Shown here: positions 23,822 to 31,479 of the stretch, piece by piece
Layout: each line of letters opens with the position of its first letter
Position numbering within the stretch: the first letter of the stretch is position 1
DNA from: DASXUC01 sp036505015
Lineage (GTDB): Bacteria > Sysuimicrobiota > Sysuimicrobiia > Sysuimicrobiales > Kaftiobacteriaceae
Reading direction: 5' to 3'
Length of the DNA: 31,799 nucleotides
Assembly: GCA_036505015.1 (NCBI GenBank)
Contig: DASXUC010000007.1
Location: 1 to 31,799, forward strand
The notes under the pieces: model-generated
Databases searched by the model: none
Seen by the model: only the letters and a program-made list of their open reading frames with translations
What the model was told of the DNA's origin: nothing
Program-made: the position numbers and the translations under genes

Positions 23822-24715
23822 ATGGAATCGATGTCGGGTGGCTATTCGGGGCCGGGACGGATGCTCCCTGCGCCGACGGACGATCTGCCGGACGGTATGG
23901 AGGATTCCAGGTGGACCAATCAGAACAGACTGGCGCCGATGCCCTCGTCCTACCAATCATTCTGGGACGATACGGGAGAACGGTTTCCCTCGATGAAGGG
24001 GGCCGCCTCCACACGCTACTATCGTGAGTGCGAGCAGTTGCTCATGGCGACATTCTTCCCTCCGCTGGCGGGCCGCCTGCTCTTGAAGACCGACCTCTGG
24101 GACGAGGCCAAGAACACGGAAATCCTGTGCTGGGCGGCTGAGCGCGGCGCGCGCGCGCTGGGGATCGATATCGCCTACCCGACGGTCCACGCGGCCAAGG
24201 CCGCCTTCGACGGCCGGCCGCTGTGGTGCGCGGCCGCGGACGTCCGGCACCTCCCGTTCAGCGACAGCAGCGTCGATCTGATCTACTCCATGGGGACCAT
24301 CGAGCACTTTCCGGAGTACACGCTGGCTCTGCACGAGCTGTTCCGGGTCCTGCGGCCCGGCGGCACCGCGATCATCGGCGTCCCCAACAAGTTGGACCCG
24401 TTCCTGCGTCCTGCGTTCGTCTACGTGTTGAATCGATTCGGCTGGTACCCATACGGCATGGAGAAGTCATTCACCCCGGGAGAACTGCGGCGGCTGCTCA
24501 CCTCGGTCGGGTTTCTTCCGACCGGACGCAGCGGTGTGCTGTTCATGCCGGGATGGCTGCGGGTGCTTGATCTCTATCTGCACTTCAAACGGCCGGCGTC
24601 CACGTCCGCCACCGCGGCGTTGGTCCGGTCCTTTGCCTGGCTCTACCGCCGCTACCCGGCGCTGCGAAAGCACGGATACCTGCTCGCCATGGCCGCGGTG
24701 AAACCCGGGCCCTAA
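23822..24715 (+). CDS. SAM-dependent methyltransferase (class I-like)
   Basis: This is a methyltransferase-like protein of up to 297 residues. The start is uncertain: ATG codons at 23822, 23861, 23897 and 23939 are in frame, and none has a strong ribosome-binding site. The fold is shown by GARALGIDIAY (acidic residue at the end of strand 2), AADVRHLPFSDSSVDLIYSM, TIEHFPEYTLALHELFRVLR and PGGTAIIGVPNK. The usual glycine-rich SAM loop (GxGxG) is replaced by LLLKTDLWDEAKNTE, a pattern I associate with a divergent subgroup. It opens the glycan-type gene cluster and lies 14 bases before the GT2 gene. The substrate may be a sugar, quinone or lipid; this is not determinable. Confidence 0.82.
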   Translation: MESMSGGYSGPGRMLPAPTDDLPDGMEDSRWTNQNRLAPMPSSYQSFWDDTGERFPSMKGAASTRYYRECEQLLMATFFPPLAGRLLLKTDLWDEAKNTEILCWAAERGARALGIDIAYPTVHAAKAAFDGRPLWCAAADVRHLPFSDSSVDLIYSMGTIEHFPEYTLALHELFRVLRPGGTAIIGVPNKLDPFLRPAFVYVLNRFGWYPYGMEKSFTPGELRRLLTSVGFLPTGRSGVLFMPGWLRVLDLYLHFKRPASTSATAALVRSFAWLYRRYPALRKHGYLLAMAAVKPGP

Positions 24716-24729
24716 GCCGCCCCCACCGC

Positions 24730-25572
24730 ATGGCGCCACGACTGTCGGTCATCATGCCGGTCTACAACGAGCGTGCCTTCGTCGCCGACGCGCTGGCGCG
24801 CGTGCGCGCGGCGGAGCCCGCGGACAAAGAGATCATCGTACTCGACGACGGCTCCACCGATGGGACCCGCGAATACCTCACGGCGCAGACCGCCGCCGGC
24901 ATCGCTGGTATGAAAGTGTACCTGCTCGACGGTAACAAAGGCAAAGGCGCCGTCCTGCGCTACGGTTTCCGTGAGGCGGGCGGGGAGGCGGCGATCATCC
25001 AGGATGCTGATCTCGAGTATGCTCCCTCGGATTACCTCGCACTCCTGGCCCCCATCGAACGAGGGACCGCCGACGTGGTGTTTGGAAACCGCTTCGCGCA
25101 CGGACGCGGGGCGATGCGGTGGCCGCACTACCTCGGCAACCGCATCACGACCGCCGCGGTCAATCTGGTGTCGGGGCGGCGGGTGACCGATGCCTGGGTC
25201 GGCTACAAGGTCTTCCGCCGCGCCGTCTATACGACGCTCGATCTGCGCGAGGACGGATTCAGCGTCGAGTTGGAGATCACCATGAAGCTGGCGCGGCTGC
25301 GCCGGCGGATTGCCGAGGTCCCGATCGCCTACACGCCCCGCACACGGCGCGACGGCAAGAAAATCGGCTGGCACGATGCCGCGCGCGGCCTCTGGACGGT
25401 CCTCAAATACTCGCGGGACGGCGCTGCGTCAACCCCGGCTCCCCCCGCGCGGGTCCCGTCCGCACTGGTGATGACCGGCCTGCTCTGGCTGTTGATCGTC
25501 AACGCGGCGTACCTGGCGCTGTTTCTCGCCGAGCGCGTGCCGGCTGTGGCCAGGCACCTGCTGCTACCGTGA
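24730..25572 (+). CDS. glycosyltransferase family 2 (polyprenyl-phosphate sugar synthase-like)
   Basis: This GT-A fold transferase of 280 residues starts with LSVIMPVYNERAFVADAL. Nucleotide-sugar-binding motifs are IIVLDDGSTDGTREYL (about 35-50) and the DxD motif in IIQDADLEYAPSDY. GNKGKGAVLRYGFREA and VTDAWVGYKVFRR are typical of the dolichol-/polyprenyl-phosphate sugar synthase branch. A C-terminal membrane segment (MTGLLWLLIVNAAYLALFLA) anchors it. The product would be a polyprenyl-phosphate sugar, used as donor by the GT39-like enzyme encoded next. The stop overlaps that gene by four bases (GTGA). The ATG at 24730 lacks a strong ribosome-binding site, so coupling to upstream translation is possible. 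Confidence 0.93.
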   Translation: MAPRLSVIMPVYNERAFVADALARVRAAEPADKEIIVLDDGSTDGTREYLTAQTAAGIAGMKVYLLDGNKGKGAVLRYGFREAGGEAAIIQDADLEYAPSDYLALLAPIERGTADVVFGNRFAHGRGAMRWPHYLGNRITTAAVNLVSGRRVTDAWVGYKVFRRAVYTTLDLREDGFSVELEITMKLARLRRRIAEVPIAYTPRTRRDGKKIGWHDAARGLWTVLKYSRDGAASTPAPPARVPSALVMTGLLWLLIVNAAYLALFLAERVPAVARHLLLP

Positions 25573-27326
25573 TCGACATCGCGGCCCTGCTGCTGATTTC
25601 GGCCATCGCCTACGGCGTGGGGAAGCAGGTGCTGGCGCATCTGGGCACGTCGCCACAGGAGCGGGTCGCGGAATTCGCGTTCGCGATCGCGCTTGGTTTG
25701 GGCGTCTTGGCCTACGCCGTGCTGGCGCTGGGCCTCGCCGGCGGGCTCTATCCGGCGGCCGCGGCGCTGGTGCTCCTTGCCGCGGCGCTGTGGGGATACT
25801 GGCCGCGCGCGCCGATGCCTCCGGCGCCGCGGCGTCCCATGGCGGCACCGGACCGCGACGTGTGGGTCTGGGTGGTCGCGATCATCGTGGTCGTCGCCGC
25901 GCTGGCCAACTTCACCGCCGCCTACGCCCCGCCGACGGGGGACGATGCGCTCAGTTACCACCTCGCCGCCCCGAAGATCTGGCTGCATGACCACCGCATG
26001 ACACCGCTGCCCTGGCGCTGGGCCACGTACGGGCCGATGAACGTCGAGATGCTGTCCCTGCTGGGCATGCTGCTGCACCTGGGGCGCCTCCCATCGCTGT
26101 TCCTCTGGCTGTTCGGAGTCATCACGGTCCTGGGATTCTGGGGTCTGTTCGGCGGCCGGCGCCGGCCGTTCATCCCGCTCGTCGCCGGAGCCATCCTCTA
26201 CGTCGGGTATCTCGTGGCCAAGATGTCGTCGGCCGGACAGATCGACCTGGGACTGGCGTGCTATGCGCTGCTGGCGACGGCGGCCTTCCTGACCTTCCTG
26301 CGCACGGGGGAGGAGCGGTGGGTCGTCCTATCCGGGATCTGCGCGGGTCTGGCGGCGGGCACGAAATACACCGGGGCGGTCATCGTCGTGCTGCTGATCG
26401 CCGCCGTGTACCTCGTGGCCGCAATCAGGGGTCGCGGGGCCTGGCGGGCCGTGGTGCAGTTTGCCCTTCCGGCGGTGGTCCTGGCGGCCCCCTGGTACCT
26501 GCGCAGCCTGATCGAGACCGGCGATCCGGTGTACCCCTTCTTCACCGCGCTGCGTGAAGCCGGCCCCTTCCGTACGCAGTTGCTGGGCCTCTCCGAACGC
26601 TACCGTCCCGGGTGGAGTCTGCGTGAGCTGGCGTTCACGGGCGGCCGCCTGCTGCGGGACATCGGCCCTGTGTATGGAGGTTTTCTGCCGGCCTCGGTGC
26701 TGGCGTGGCGGGCGCCGCGGAGCTGGGTGATGTGGGCATTGATCGCCGGGTTCGGCACGATCTGGCTGCTCACCGCGGCCAATCCGCGCTTCCTGCTGCC
26801 CGTCCTGCCCCTGGCGGCCGCGATGGCGGCCCTCGGTTTCGACTTCTTCCAGCAGGCAAGCCCCCGGGCCCGCCGGGTTGCGCGGACCGCGCTGCTGGTG
26901 GGGCTGATCGCCGGCGCGGTGGTGACGGTCCGGATGGACACGCCGTTTGTCCCGGTCGCGTACGGCTGGGAGACCTCCGATCAGTTCCTGCGGCGCACGC
27001 TGGAATTCTATCCGGACATCGCCTGGATGAACGAGCACCTGCCGGAGGGGGCCCGGGTGCTGTTCTTCCCCCGCGGCGGCTTCTATCTGGACCGCACCTA
27101 CGTGGGCATCGGCACGACGACGCAGACCGGTGACTTCGCAACCTGGATGCGCGCCCGCGGGGTCACCCACGTCTATTGTTTCGCCGACCACTGCGGACGC
27201 GTCGAGCGCAGCGGCGTACCCTACACCGTCCTCCACACCGGGGAAGTCAGCATTGAACTGCGGCGCGAGGACGATGAGCCGACGCGGGTCCGCACCGCCG
27301 TCCTGGAGCTCAGGACCGGGCCATGA
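25569..27326 (+). CDS. GT39/ArnT-like membrane glycosyltransferase
   Basis: This GT-C type integral-membrane transferase of 585 residues uses polyprenyl-phosphate sugars outside the membrane. The GTG at 25569 (IDIAALLLISAIAYGVGKQV) is chosen for its 4-base overlap with the GT2 stop; the frame is open far upstream only as a shadow. It has 10 or more membrane segments. The first outer loop carries PPTGDDALSYHLAAPKIWLH with the acidic pair expected of the family. A glycine/alanine-rich helical region and a soluble C-terminal part (from about residue 470) with ARVLFFPRGGFYLDRTYVG follow. The end overlaps the CapK-like gene by four bases (ATGA). The acceptor is unknown. Confidence 0.9.
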   Translation: MIDIAALLLISAIAYGVGKQVLAHLGTSPQERVAEFAFAIALGLGVLAYAVLALGLAGGLYPAAAALVLLAAALWGYWPRAPMPPAPRRPMAAPDRDVWVWVVAIIVVVAALANFTAAYAPPTGDDALSYHLAAPKIWLHDHRMTPLPWRWATYGPMNVEMLSLLGMLLHLGRLPSLFLWLFGVITVLGFWGLFGGRRRPFIPLVAGAILYVGYLVAKMSSAGQIDLGLACYALLATAAFLTFLRTGEERWVVLSGICAGLAAGTKYTGAVIVVLLIAAVYLVAAIRGRGAWRAVVQFALPAVVLAAPWYLRSLIETGDPVYPFFTALREAGPFRTQLLGLSERYRPGWSLRELAFTGGRLLRDIGPVYGGFLPASVLAWRAPRSWVMWALIAGFGTIWLLTAANPRFLLPVLPLAAAMAALGFDFFQQASPRARRVARTALLVGLIAGAVVTVRMDTPFVPVAYGWETSDQFLRRTLEFYPDIAWMNEHLPEGARVLFFPRGGFYLDRTYVGIGTTTQTGDFATWMRARGVTHVYCFADHCGRVERSGVPYTVLHTGEVSIELRREDDEPTRVRTAVLELRTGP

Positions 27327-28918
27327 TCTCCATCGACGACGCGCGGGCAGGGCTGGGGCTGCTGTGGAACCTGCCATCCTTCATGCGCACGCCGCTGCAA
27401 CCCGCCCAGGCCCGGCAGATCCTGGACGAGAGATTGGAACACCGCGAAGGAGACTTTCTCGATCTCGCCCGCCGGACGATCTTCGAACGGCAACAGAGCC
27501 CCTACCGCCCGCTGTTCACCAACGCGGGCTGCACGTATCAAGATCTGGTCACGCTGGTCGAGCGGGAAGGTCTGGACAGCGCCCTCCGCACGCTGTGCGC
27601 CGCGGGGATCTACCTGACCGTTGAGGAGTTCAAGGGACGCCGGCCGATCGTGCGGGGCAGCTTCAGCATGACGGCAGATCCGGCGCAGTTCGGCAATCCC
27701 CTGATCATGGTGCATATTCCCACCCAGACCAGTGGGAGTCGCGGGAAGAGAACCATCGCCGGCACGAGCCTGGCGCATCTCCGGGACCAGGCGGTTGGCT
27801 TGTGCCTGTTCCTCCAGGCTCGCGGGCCGGCCCACCGGGTGCACGGGCACTGCGGGGTCCCGGGCGGGTCGGCCCTCCATGGGCTGTTGCGGAATTACTA
27901 TGCGGGGTTGCCGCTTGGCGCATGGTTTTCCCATGTGGACCCGGCATCACCGGATCTCCATCCCCGCTACCGATGGAGCATCCGCATCGTGCGGTTGGGC
28001 GCCGCCCTCGCCCGCCGGCCGTTTCCCCAACCTCGCTATGTCCGGCCCGATGATCCGGATCCGATCCTCGCGTGGATGGTCGCCGTGCGCCGGGAAGGCC
28101 TGGTGCCGCACTTTCGAAGCACACCCAGCACCGCCGTCCTCGTCTGCCAGGCGGCGTTGGCTTCCGGGATCGACATCAGCGGGACGGAGTTCATGCCCGG
28201 CGGCGAACCGCTGACGCCGGCGCGGATGCAGGTGATTGCTCGAGCCGGGGTCAAGACGGCGGCGCTGTACGCGAGCGTCGAGTCGGGTCACATCGGATAT
28301 GGGTGCCTTGCCCCCACGGCGTCTGACGACGTCCATGTGCTGAGCGACCTCCAGGCGGTCATTCAACCGGGACCATCCTCTCTTGATCCTGGACTCCCCG
28401 CAGATGCCGTACTGCTCACCTCGCTGCGGCCCAGCGCTCCATTCATTCTGCTGAACGTTTCCTCCGGTGATCAGGGCCGTCTCGAACGGCGATCATGCGG
28501 CTGTCCGGTTGAGGCGGTGGGGTGGACGGCGCACCTGCATACGATTCGCAGTTACGGCAAACTCACGACCGCGGGCATGACGTTCCTTGACGCCGACCTC
28601 ACCAGAGTCTTGGAGGAGGTCCTGCCGGCCCGGTTCGGGGGCGGGCCGACCCACTACCAGTTGGTGGAGGACGAACAGGCCGATGGTCATGCCACACTGC
28701 GCCTCCTCGTCCACCCGGCGGTGGTGGGTCCTCTCGATCCCGATGCCGTGGCCGACGCCTTCTTCACTGCGATCGGATCGACGCCCGGCGCCGCGAAGGT
28801 CATGGAATTGTTCTGGCGGGATGCCGGGGTGCTGCGTGTGGAGCGGCAGGTGCCGCTGGCGACGGCAACGGGGAAGATTCAGCATCTGCACCAGCACCGG
28901 AAGACCACGGAACGTTAG
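27323..28918 (+). CDS. divergent CapK/PaaK-like adenylate-forming enzyme
   Basis: This 531-residue protein of the ANL superfamily activates a carboxylic acid as acyl-AMP. Core motifs in order: TSGSRGKR (about 136-143; the usual TSGSTGxP with Arg for Thr), GGEPLTPAR (about 293-301), LYASVESG (about 315-322, the Y-x-x-x-E motif), the A7 region PFILLNVSSGD (about 373-383), CGCPVEAVGW, and the C-terminal catalytic Lys518 in ATATGKIQHL. The N-terminus has no membrane segment. The ATG at 27323 overlaps the GT39 stop by four bases, so the protein belongs to the glycan pathway. CapK-type proteins occur in surface-polymer clusters, and the acid and its acceptor are unknown. Confidence 0.8.
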   Translation: MISIDDARAGLGLLWNLPSFMRTPLQPAQARQILDERLEHREGDFLDLARRTIFERQQSPYRPLFTNAGCTYQDLVTLVEREGLDSALRTLCAAGIYLTVEEFKGRRPIVRGSFSMTADPAQFGNPLIMVHIPTQTSGSRGKRTIAGTSLAHLRDQAVGLCLFLQARGPAHRVHGHCGVPGGSALHGLLRNYYAGLPLGAWFSHVDPASPDLHPRYRWSIRIVRLGAALARRPFPQPRYVRPDDPDPILAWMVAVRREGLVPHFRSTPSTAVLVCQAALASGIDISGTEFMPGGEPLTPARMQVIARAGVKTAALYASVESGHIGYGCLAPTASDDVHVLSDLQAVIQPGPSSLDPGLPADAVLLTSLRPSAPFILLNVSSGDQGRLERRSCGCPVEAVGWTAHLHTIRSYGKLTTAGMTFLDADLTRVLEEVLPARFGGGPTHYQLVEDEQADGHATLRLLVHPAVVGPLDPDAVADAFFTAIGSTPGAAKVMELFWRDAGVLRVERQVPLATATGKIQHLHQHRKTTER

Positions 28919-28921
28919 AGG

Positions 28922-28953
28922 TGGTGGGCGGTGCAGGATTTGAACCTCCGACC
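28922..28953 (-). pseudogene. partial direct copy of the tRNA-Val 3' end
   Basis: These 32 bases match 29213-29244, the last part of the tRNA-Val gene with its CCA, at 31 of 32 positions (difference at 28948), in the same orientation. The rest of the tRNA (acceptor 5' side, D and anticodon arms) is absent nearby. The mismatch breaks one T-stem pair (G50 opposite G64). This is a tRNA fragment, as left by integration at or excision from a tRNA gene. Confidence 0.75.
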
Positions 28954-29066
28954 GTCGCTCGGCGCGATCCCCAGGTGCCTATAGCACCTGGGGCCCTCAG
29001 CGGACACCGTATCGCGCCGTCGCTCCTCAGTGGGACGCTGTCCCCCTGATCGCTCGCCCGGCAGTG
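28952..29066. other. structured non-coding element beside the tRNA fragment
   Basis: The interval holds nested inverted repeats. CGGCGCGAT (28960-28968) pairs with ATCGCGCCG (29011-29019), enclosing a perfect 10-bp hairpin, CCCCAGGTGC-CTATA-GCACCTGGGG (28969-28993). GGGAC-GCT-GTCCC (29032-29044) follows. CCGTCGCTC occurs at 28952-28960 and 29017-29025. No gene is seen. It does not fold as a tRNA or tmRNA in my hands; it may be an RNA or DNA recognition element. Confidence 0.45.
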
Positions 29067-29141
29067 TAGCCGGTTTCCATGAGGATTAGAGTTTGGCTCG
29101 CTGCCCCCTACTGCGCGGGAGAGTTCTCCCCCGCACCCCCT

Positions 29142-29156
29142 TGAGGTCGCAGGTTC
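29142..29156 (+). repeat. inverted partial copy of the tRNA-Val T-arm region
   Basis: TGAGGTCGCAGGTTC (29142-29156) is the exact reverse complement of 29233-29247, which is the variable-loop and T-stem part of tRNA-Val. It therefore has the tRNA sense on the opposite strand. Similarity then fades over the next bases. Confidence 0.7.
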
Positions 29157-29167
29157 TTTCTTCATAT

Positions 29168-29217
29168 CACCAAAGTGGGAAGGGGCCAAGACCAAATCGC
29201 CCCTTCCCACTTTGGTG
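29168..29217. repeat. 19-bp perfect inverted repeat reaching into the tRNA-Val 3' end
   Basis: CACCAAAGTGGGAAGGGGC (29168-29186) and its complement (29199-29217) flank a 12-base loop. The right arm includes the encoded CCA and discriminator of tRNA-Val. On the minus strand it follows the tRNA and could act in termination or 3' processing, but no T-tract follows it. Confidence 0.75.
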
Positions 29218-29288
29218 GGCGGTGCAGGATTTGAACCTGCGACCTCATGCGTGTGAAGCATGCGCTCTAACCGCTGAGCTAACCGCCC
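29213..29288 (-). tRNA. tRNA-Val (anticodon CAC)
   Basis: On the minus strand, a 7-bp acceptor (GGGCGGT with ACCGCCC), a D-arm with GCTC and GAGC, an anticodon stem CATGC/GCATG with loop TTCACAC, and a T-arm GCAGG-TTCAAAT-CCTGC form a complete cloverleaf. The anticodon CAC reads GUG valine codons. CCA is encoded (29213-29215). The body is 73 bases without CCA. Copies of its 3' end lie downstream at 28922-28953 and, inverted, at 29142-29156. Confidence 0.95.
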
Positions 29289-29298
29289 GCGTACAAAG

Positions 29299-29327
29299 AT
29301 TATAGGCCGTAAGCAGTGAATCGTGAA
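29299..29327 (-). promoter_or_regulatory. promoter of the tRNA-Val gene
   Basis: On the minus strand, TTCACG (29327-29322) and a perfect TATAAT (29304-29299) are separated by exactly 17 bases, and the -10 box lies 10 bases before the mature tRNA 5' end. The -35 box matches four of six consensus positions. Confidence 0.8.
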
Positions 29328-29335
29328 TAGTGAAC
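29315..29335. repeat. short tandem repeat GTGAAYN x3
   Basis: Three near-identical units, AGTGAATC, GTGAATA and GTGAACC, run in tandem through the tRNA-Val promoter region and overlap its -35 box. Such GTGAA runs occur as intergenic filler in some genomes; no role is evident here. Confidence 0.45.
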
Positions 29336-29348
29336 CGGTCTCCCTGCG

Positions 29349-30047
29349 ATGGCTCCTCAACTGGAACGTCTCAACACAGAGATCGTCTCTTGCCGGTTAT
29401 GCCCACGGCTGGTGCAGCACCGCGAGGCCGTCGCCCGCACGAAGAAACGCGAGTTCCGGGACTGGGACTACTGGGGACGGCCGCTTCCCGGGTTCGGCGA
29501 TCCCCACGCCCGCCTGCTGATCGTCGGCCTGGCGCCGGCGGCCCACGGGGGAAACCGCACCGGCCGGATGTTCACCGGAGACAGTTCCGGGCACTGGCTG
29601 ATGCGGGCGCTGCATCGGGCGGGATTTGCTTCTCAACCGAGCAGCGATCACCGTGGCGACGGGCTCACGCTCACCGACGCCTACATCACCGCTGCGGTGC
29701 GGTGCGCCCCGCCGGAGAACACGCCGACTCCGCAAGAGATCGCGACCTGCGGCCGATACCTGGCTCGGGAATTTGCCCTGCTGCCGCGGGTCGAGGTCGT
29801 GGTCGCCTTGGGCCGGATCGCCTTCCGGGGGGTCCTCGTTCTGGCGCGCACGCACGGGCTGGCCGTGTCCAAACCGCTGCCGACGTTTGCGCACGGCGCG
29901 CGGTACGTCCTGGCCGGCGCTGACGACCGCGGAGTACTGCTACTGGCATCCTACCACCCCAGCCGGCAGAACACGCAGACGGGCAGGCTCACCCGGCCAA
30001 TGCTGGAGCGCATCTTCCGGCATGCCAGACAAGCGCTCCGTGAGTAG
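29349..30047 (+). CDS. uracil-DNA glycosylase, family 5 (UDGb type, 4Fe-4S)
   Basis: This DNA-repair glycosylase of 232 residues removes uracil (and related deaminated bases) from DNA. The iron-sulfur cluster cysteines are C15 and C18 (CRLC) and C119 and C134 (VRCAPPENTPTPQEIATC). Motif A reads GLAPAAHGGNRTGRMFTGD (about 60-78), the family-5 form that lacks the Asp/Asn water-activating residue of families 1 and 4. Motif B is SYHPSRQNTQTG (about 201-212) with the conserved His203. The length fits. The ATG at 29349 has only a weak ribosome-binding site. The family is typical of thermophiles and actinobacteria. It overlaps the following GT39-like gene by 26 bases. Confidence 0.95.
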   Translation: MAPQLERLNTEIVSCRLCPRLVQHREAVARTKKREFRDWDYWGRPLPGFGDPHARLLIVGLAPAAHGGNRTGRMFTGDSSGHWLMRALHRAGFASQPSSDHRGDGLTLTDAYITAAVRCAPPENTPTPQEIATCGRYLAREFALLPRVEVVVALGRIAFRGVLVLARTHGLAVSKPLPTFAHGARYVLAGADDRGVLLLASYHPSRQNTQTGRLTRPMLERIFRHARQALRE

Positions 30048-31479
30048 CCGGTGGCGTGGGGGACTGATCGCCGGGTTTGCCCTCCTGATTGCCGTCCGTC
30101 TGCTGATCGCCTGGCAGCTCCCCATCACCGATGATGAGGCGTACTACTGGATTTGGTCGCAGCACCTCAGTTGGGGATATCCGGATCACCCGCCCATGAT
30201 CGCGCTCCTGATCCGGATCAGCACGGCGGCATTCGGCGACCAGCCTCCAAGCATCCGGTTCGGAGCCCTGACCTTGACCGTCGCTACCGGCGCCATCGTC
30301 TACGCGTTGGGCAAAGACATGTTCGGTCCGAAAATCGCAGTGGTGGCGGCGCTGACGTCTCAACTGCTGCCGATGGTCGCGACCGGAGGCGCCGTCGCGG
30401 TGCCCGATGCCCCGTTCATCTTCTTCTGGATGCTGACGATCTGCCTGTTCTGGCGGGCACGTTCGACGGGGGCTGCTTTCTACTGGTACGCGGCGGGTGC
30501 CGCGCTGGGACTGACGATGATGAGCAAGCTCTTCGGGGTACTCCTCGCGCTGGGCCTCGCCGGCTACGTGATGGCGACTCCTGCCGAGCGGAAGTGGCTG
30601 GCCCGGCCGCACACCTACGGCGCGATCGTGATTGCGATGGCGATCGTCGCGCCCCTGACCTGGTGGAACTTCACGCAGGGATGGCCGTCGTTGGCCAAGA
30701 TCGCCCATCAGGATTTCTGGATCCGGATCGGTCCATGGTGGTACAAGACGGTCGCCTATGCGGCCGCCCAGTTCGCCTACTACGGTCCGGTGAGCGCACC
30801 GCTGCTGTTCGCTGCGCTGAGGGCCTCCGTGCAGCGCCGGCAGATCGAGGATTGGCGCTTCGCGCTCCTGGCGTGGACCGCGCTACCCATTTTCGTCCTC
30901 CCGTTTGCCCTGAGCCCAGGTGGCGTACCCAAACCCCACTGGCCAGCGCCGGCATATCTTCTGGCCAGCATTGCAGCCGCGGCATTGTGGCTGGAGCACG
31001 GCCGACCGCTGATGCGAACAGTGCTCGTCGCAGCATTTGGCGTAAACGTGCTTATCGTCGCGATCATCCTGATGCAGCCATGGATTGCCCCGGCCGCGTT
31101 TGACCAGCTGCGGGGGTGGGAGCAAGTCACCGCCCAGGCCGAAGCGATTGCGGCAACGCTTCCACCGCGGCCCGGGGTGTTCATCTTCTCGGGAGGGTAT
31201 CAAACGGCCAGCCAACTCACCTACCGCCTGAGGGGCCGCTATCCGGTGACGGCGGGATCCACGGATACGGCGCTGGCGCGCATCGTGCCGCTGCGGCAGT
31301 TCATCGGGTGGAATGCCGTGTATCTTGATGACGACCGCGAGCCGACGAGGATTCCCCTCGACCGGATGTTCCGCATCCTTGAACCACTTCCACGGATCAA
31401 GGTAAACATCGATGGGCGTGTGCCCCGGCGTTACGTCGTGTTCCGAGGCATCGACTTCCGCGGGCACCAGCGGCGCTGA
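30022..31479 (+). CDS. GT39-family membrane glycosyltransferase (ArnT/PMT-like)
   Basis: This multi-pass GT-C transferase has 485 residues. The first outer loop carries the family signature, ITDDEAYYWIWSQHLSWGYP followed by DHPPMIALL (about 33-61), where the acidic pair binds the polyprenyl-phosphate sugar. Ten or so membrane segments follow, including FIFFWMLTICLFW and AIVIAMAIVAPLTWWNFTQG. FVLPFALSPGGVPKPHWPAP leads to the last helices, and a soluble C-terminal domain starts near residue 365. The ATG at 30022 lies inside the glycosylase gene; a GTG at 30040 would shorten the overlap to eight bases. It is more typical of the family than the GT39-like protein at 25569. The acceptor is unknown. 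Confidence 0.93.
   Translation: MPDKRSVSSRWRGGLIAGFALLIAVRLLIAWQLPITDDEAYYWIWSQHLSWGYPDHPPMIALLIRISTAAFGDQPPSIRFGALTLTVATGAIVYALGKDMFGPKIAVVAALTSQLLPMVATGGAVAVPDAPFIFFWMLTICLFWRARSTGAAFYWYAAGAALGLTMMSKLFGVLLALGLAGYVMATPAERKWLARPHTYGAIVIAMAIVAPLTWWNFTQGWPSLAKIAHQDFWIRIGPWWYKTVAYAAAQFAYYGPVSAPLLFAALRASVQRRQIEDWRFALLAWTALPIFVLPFALSPGGVPKPHWPAPAYLLASIAAAALWLEHGRPLMRTVLVAAFGVNVLIVAIILMQPWIAPAAFDQLRGWEQVTAQAEAIAATLPPRPGVFIFSGGYQTASQLTYRLRGRYPVTAGSTDTALARIVPLRQFIGWNAVYLDDDREPTRIPLDRMFRILEPLPRIKVNIDGRVPRRYVVFRGIDFRGHQRR

Noticed and set aside
25119..27326. A 735-residue open frame beginning inside the GT2 gene
   Set aside because: Its first 150 residues are GT2 shadow sequence; the natural GT39-like start is at 25569 with a 4-base overlap.
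28922..29066. A second full tRNA (tRNA-Sec or intron-bearing tRNA) or tmRNA using the 32-base tRNA-like end
   Set aside because: I could not find a matching 5' acceptor strand (only five of seven pairs with a distant GGGCGAG), no proper anticodon loop, and one T-stem pair is broken.
29168..29217. The 19-bp inverted repeat as a simple intrinsic terminator of tRNA-Val
   Set aside because: The arm contains the mature tRNA 3' end and no T-tract follows on the minus strand.
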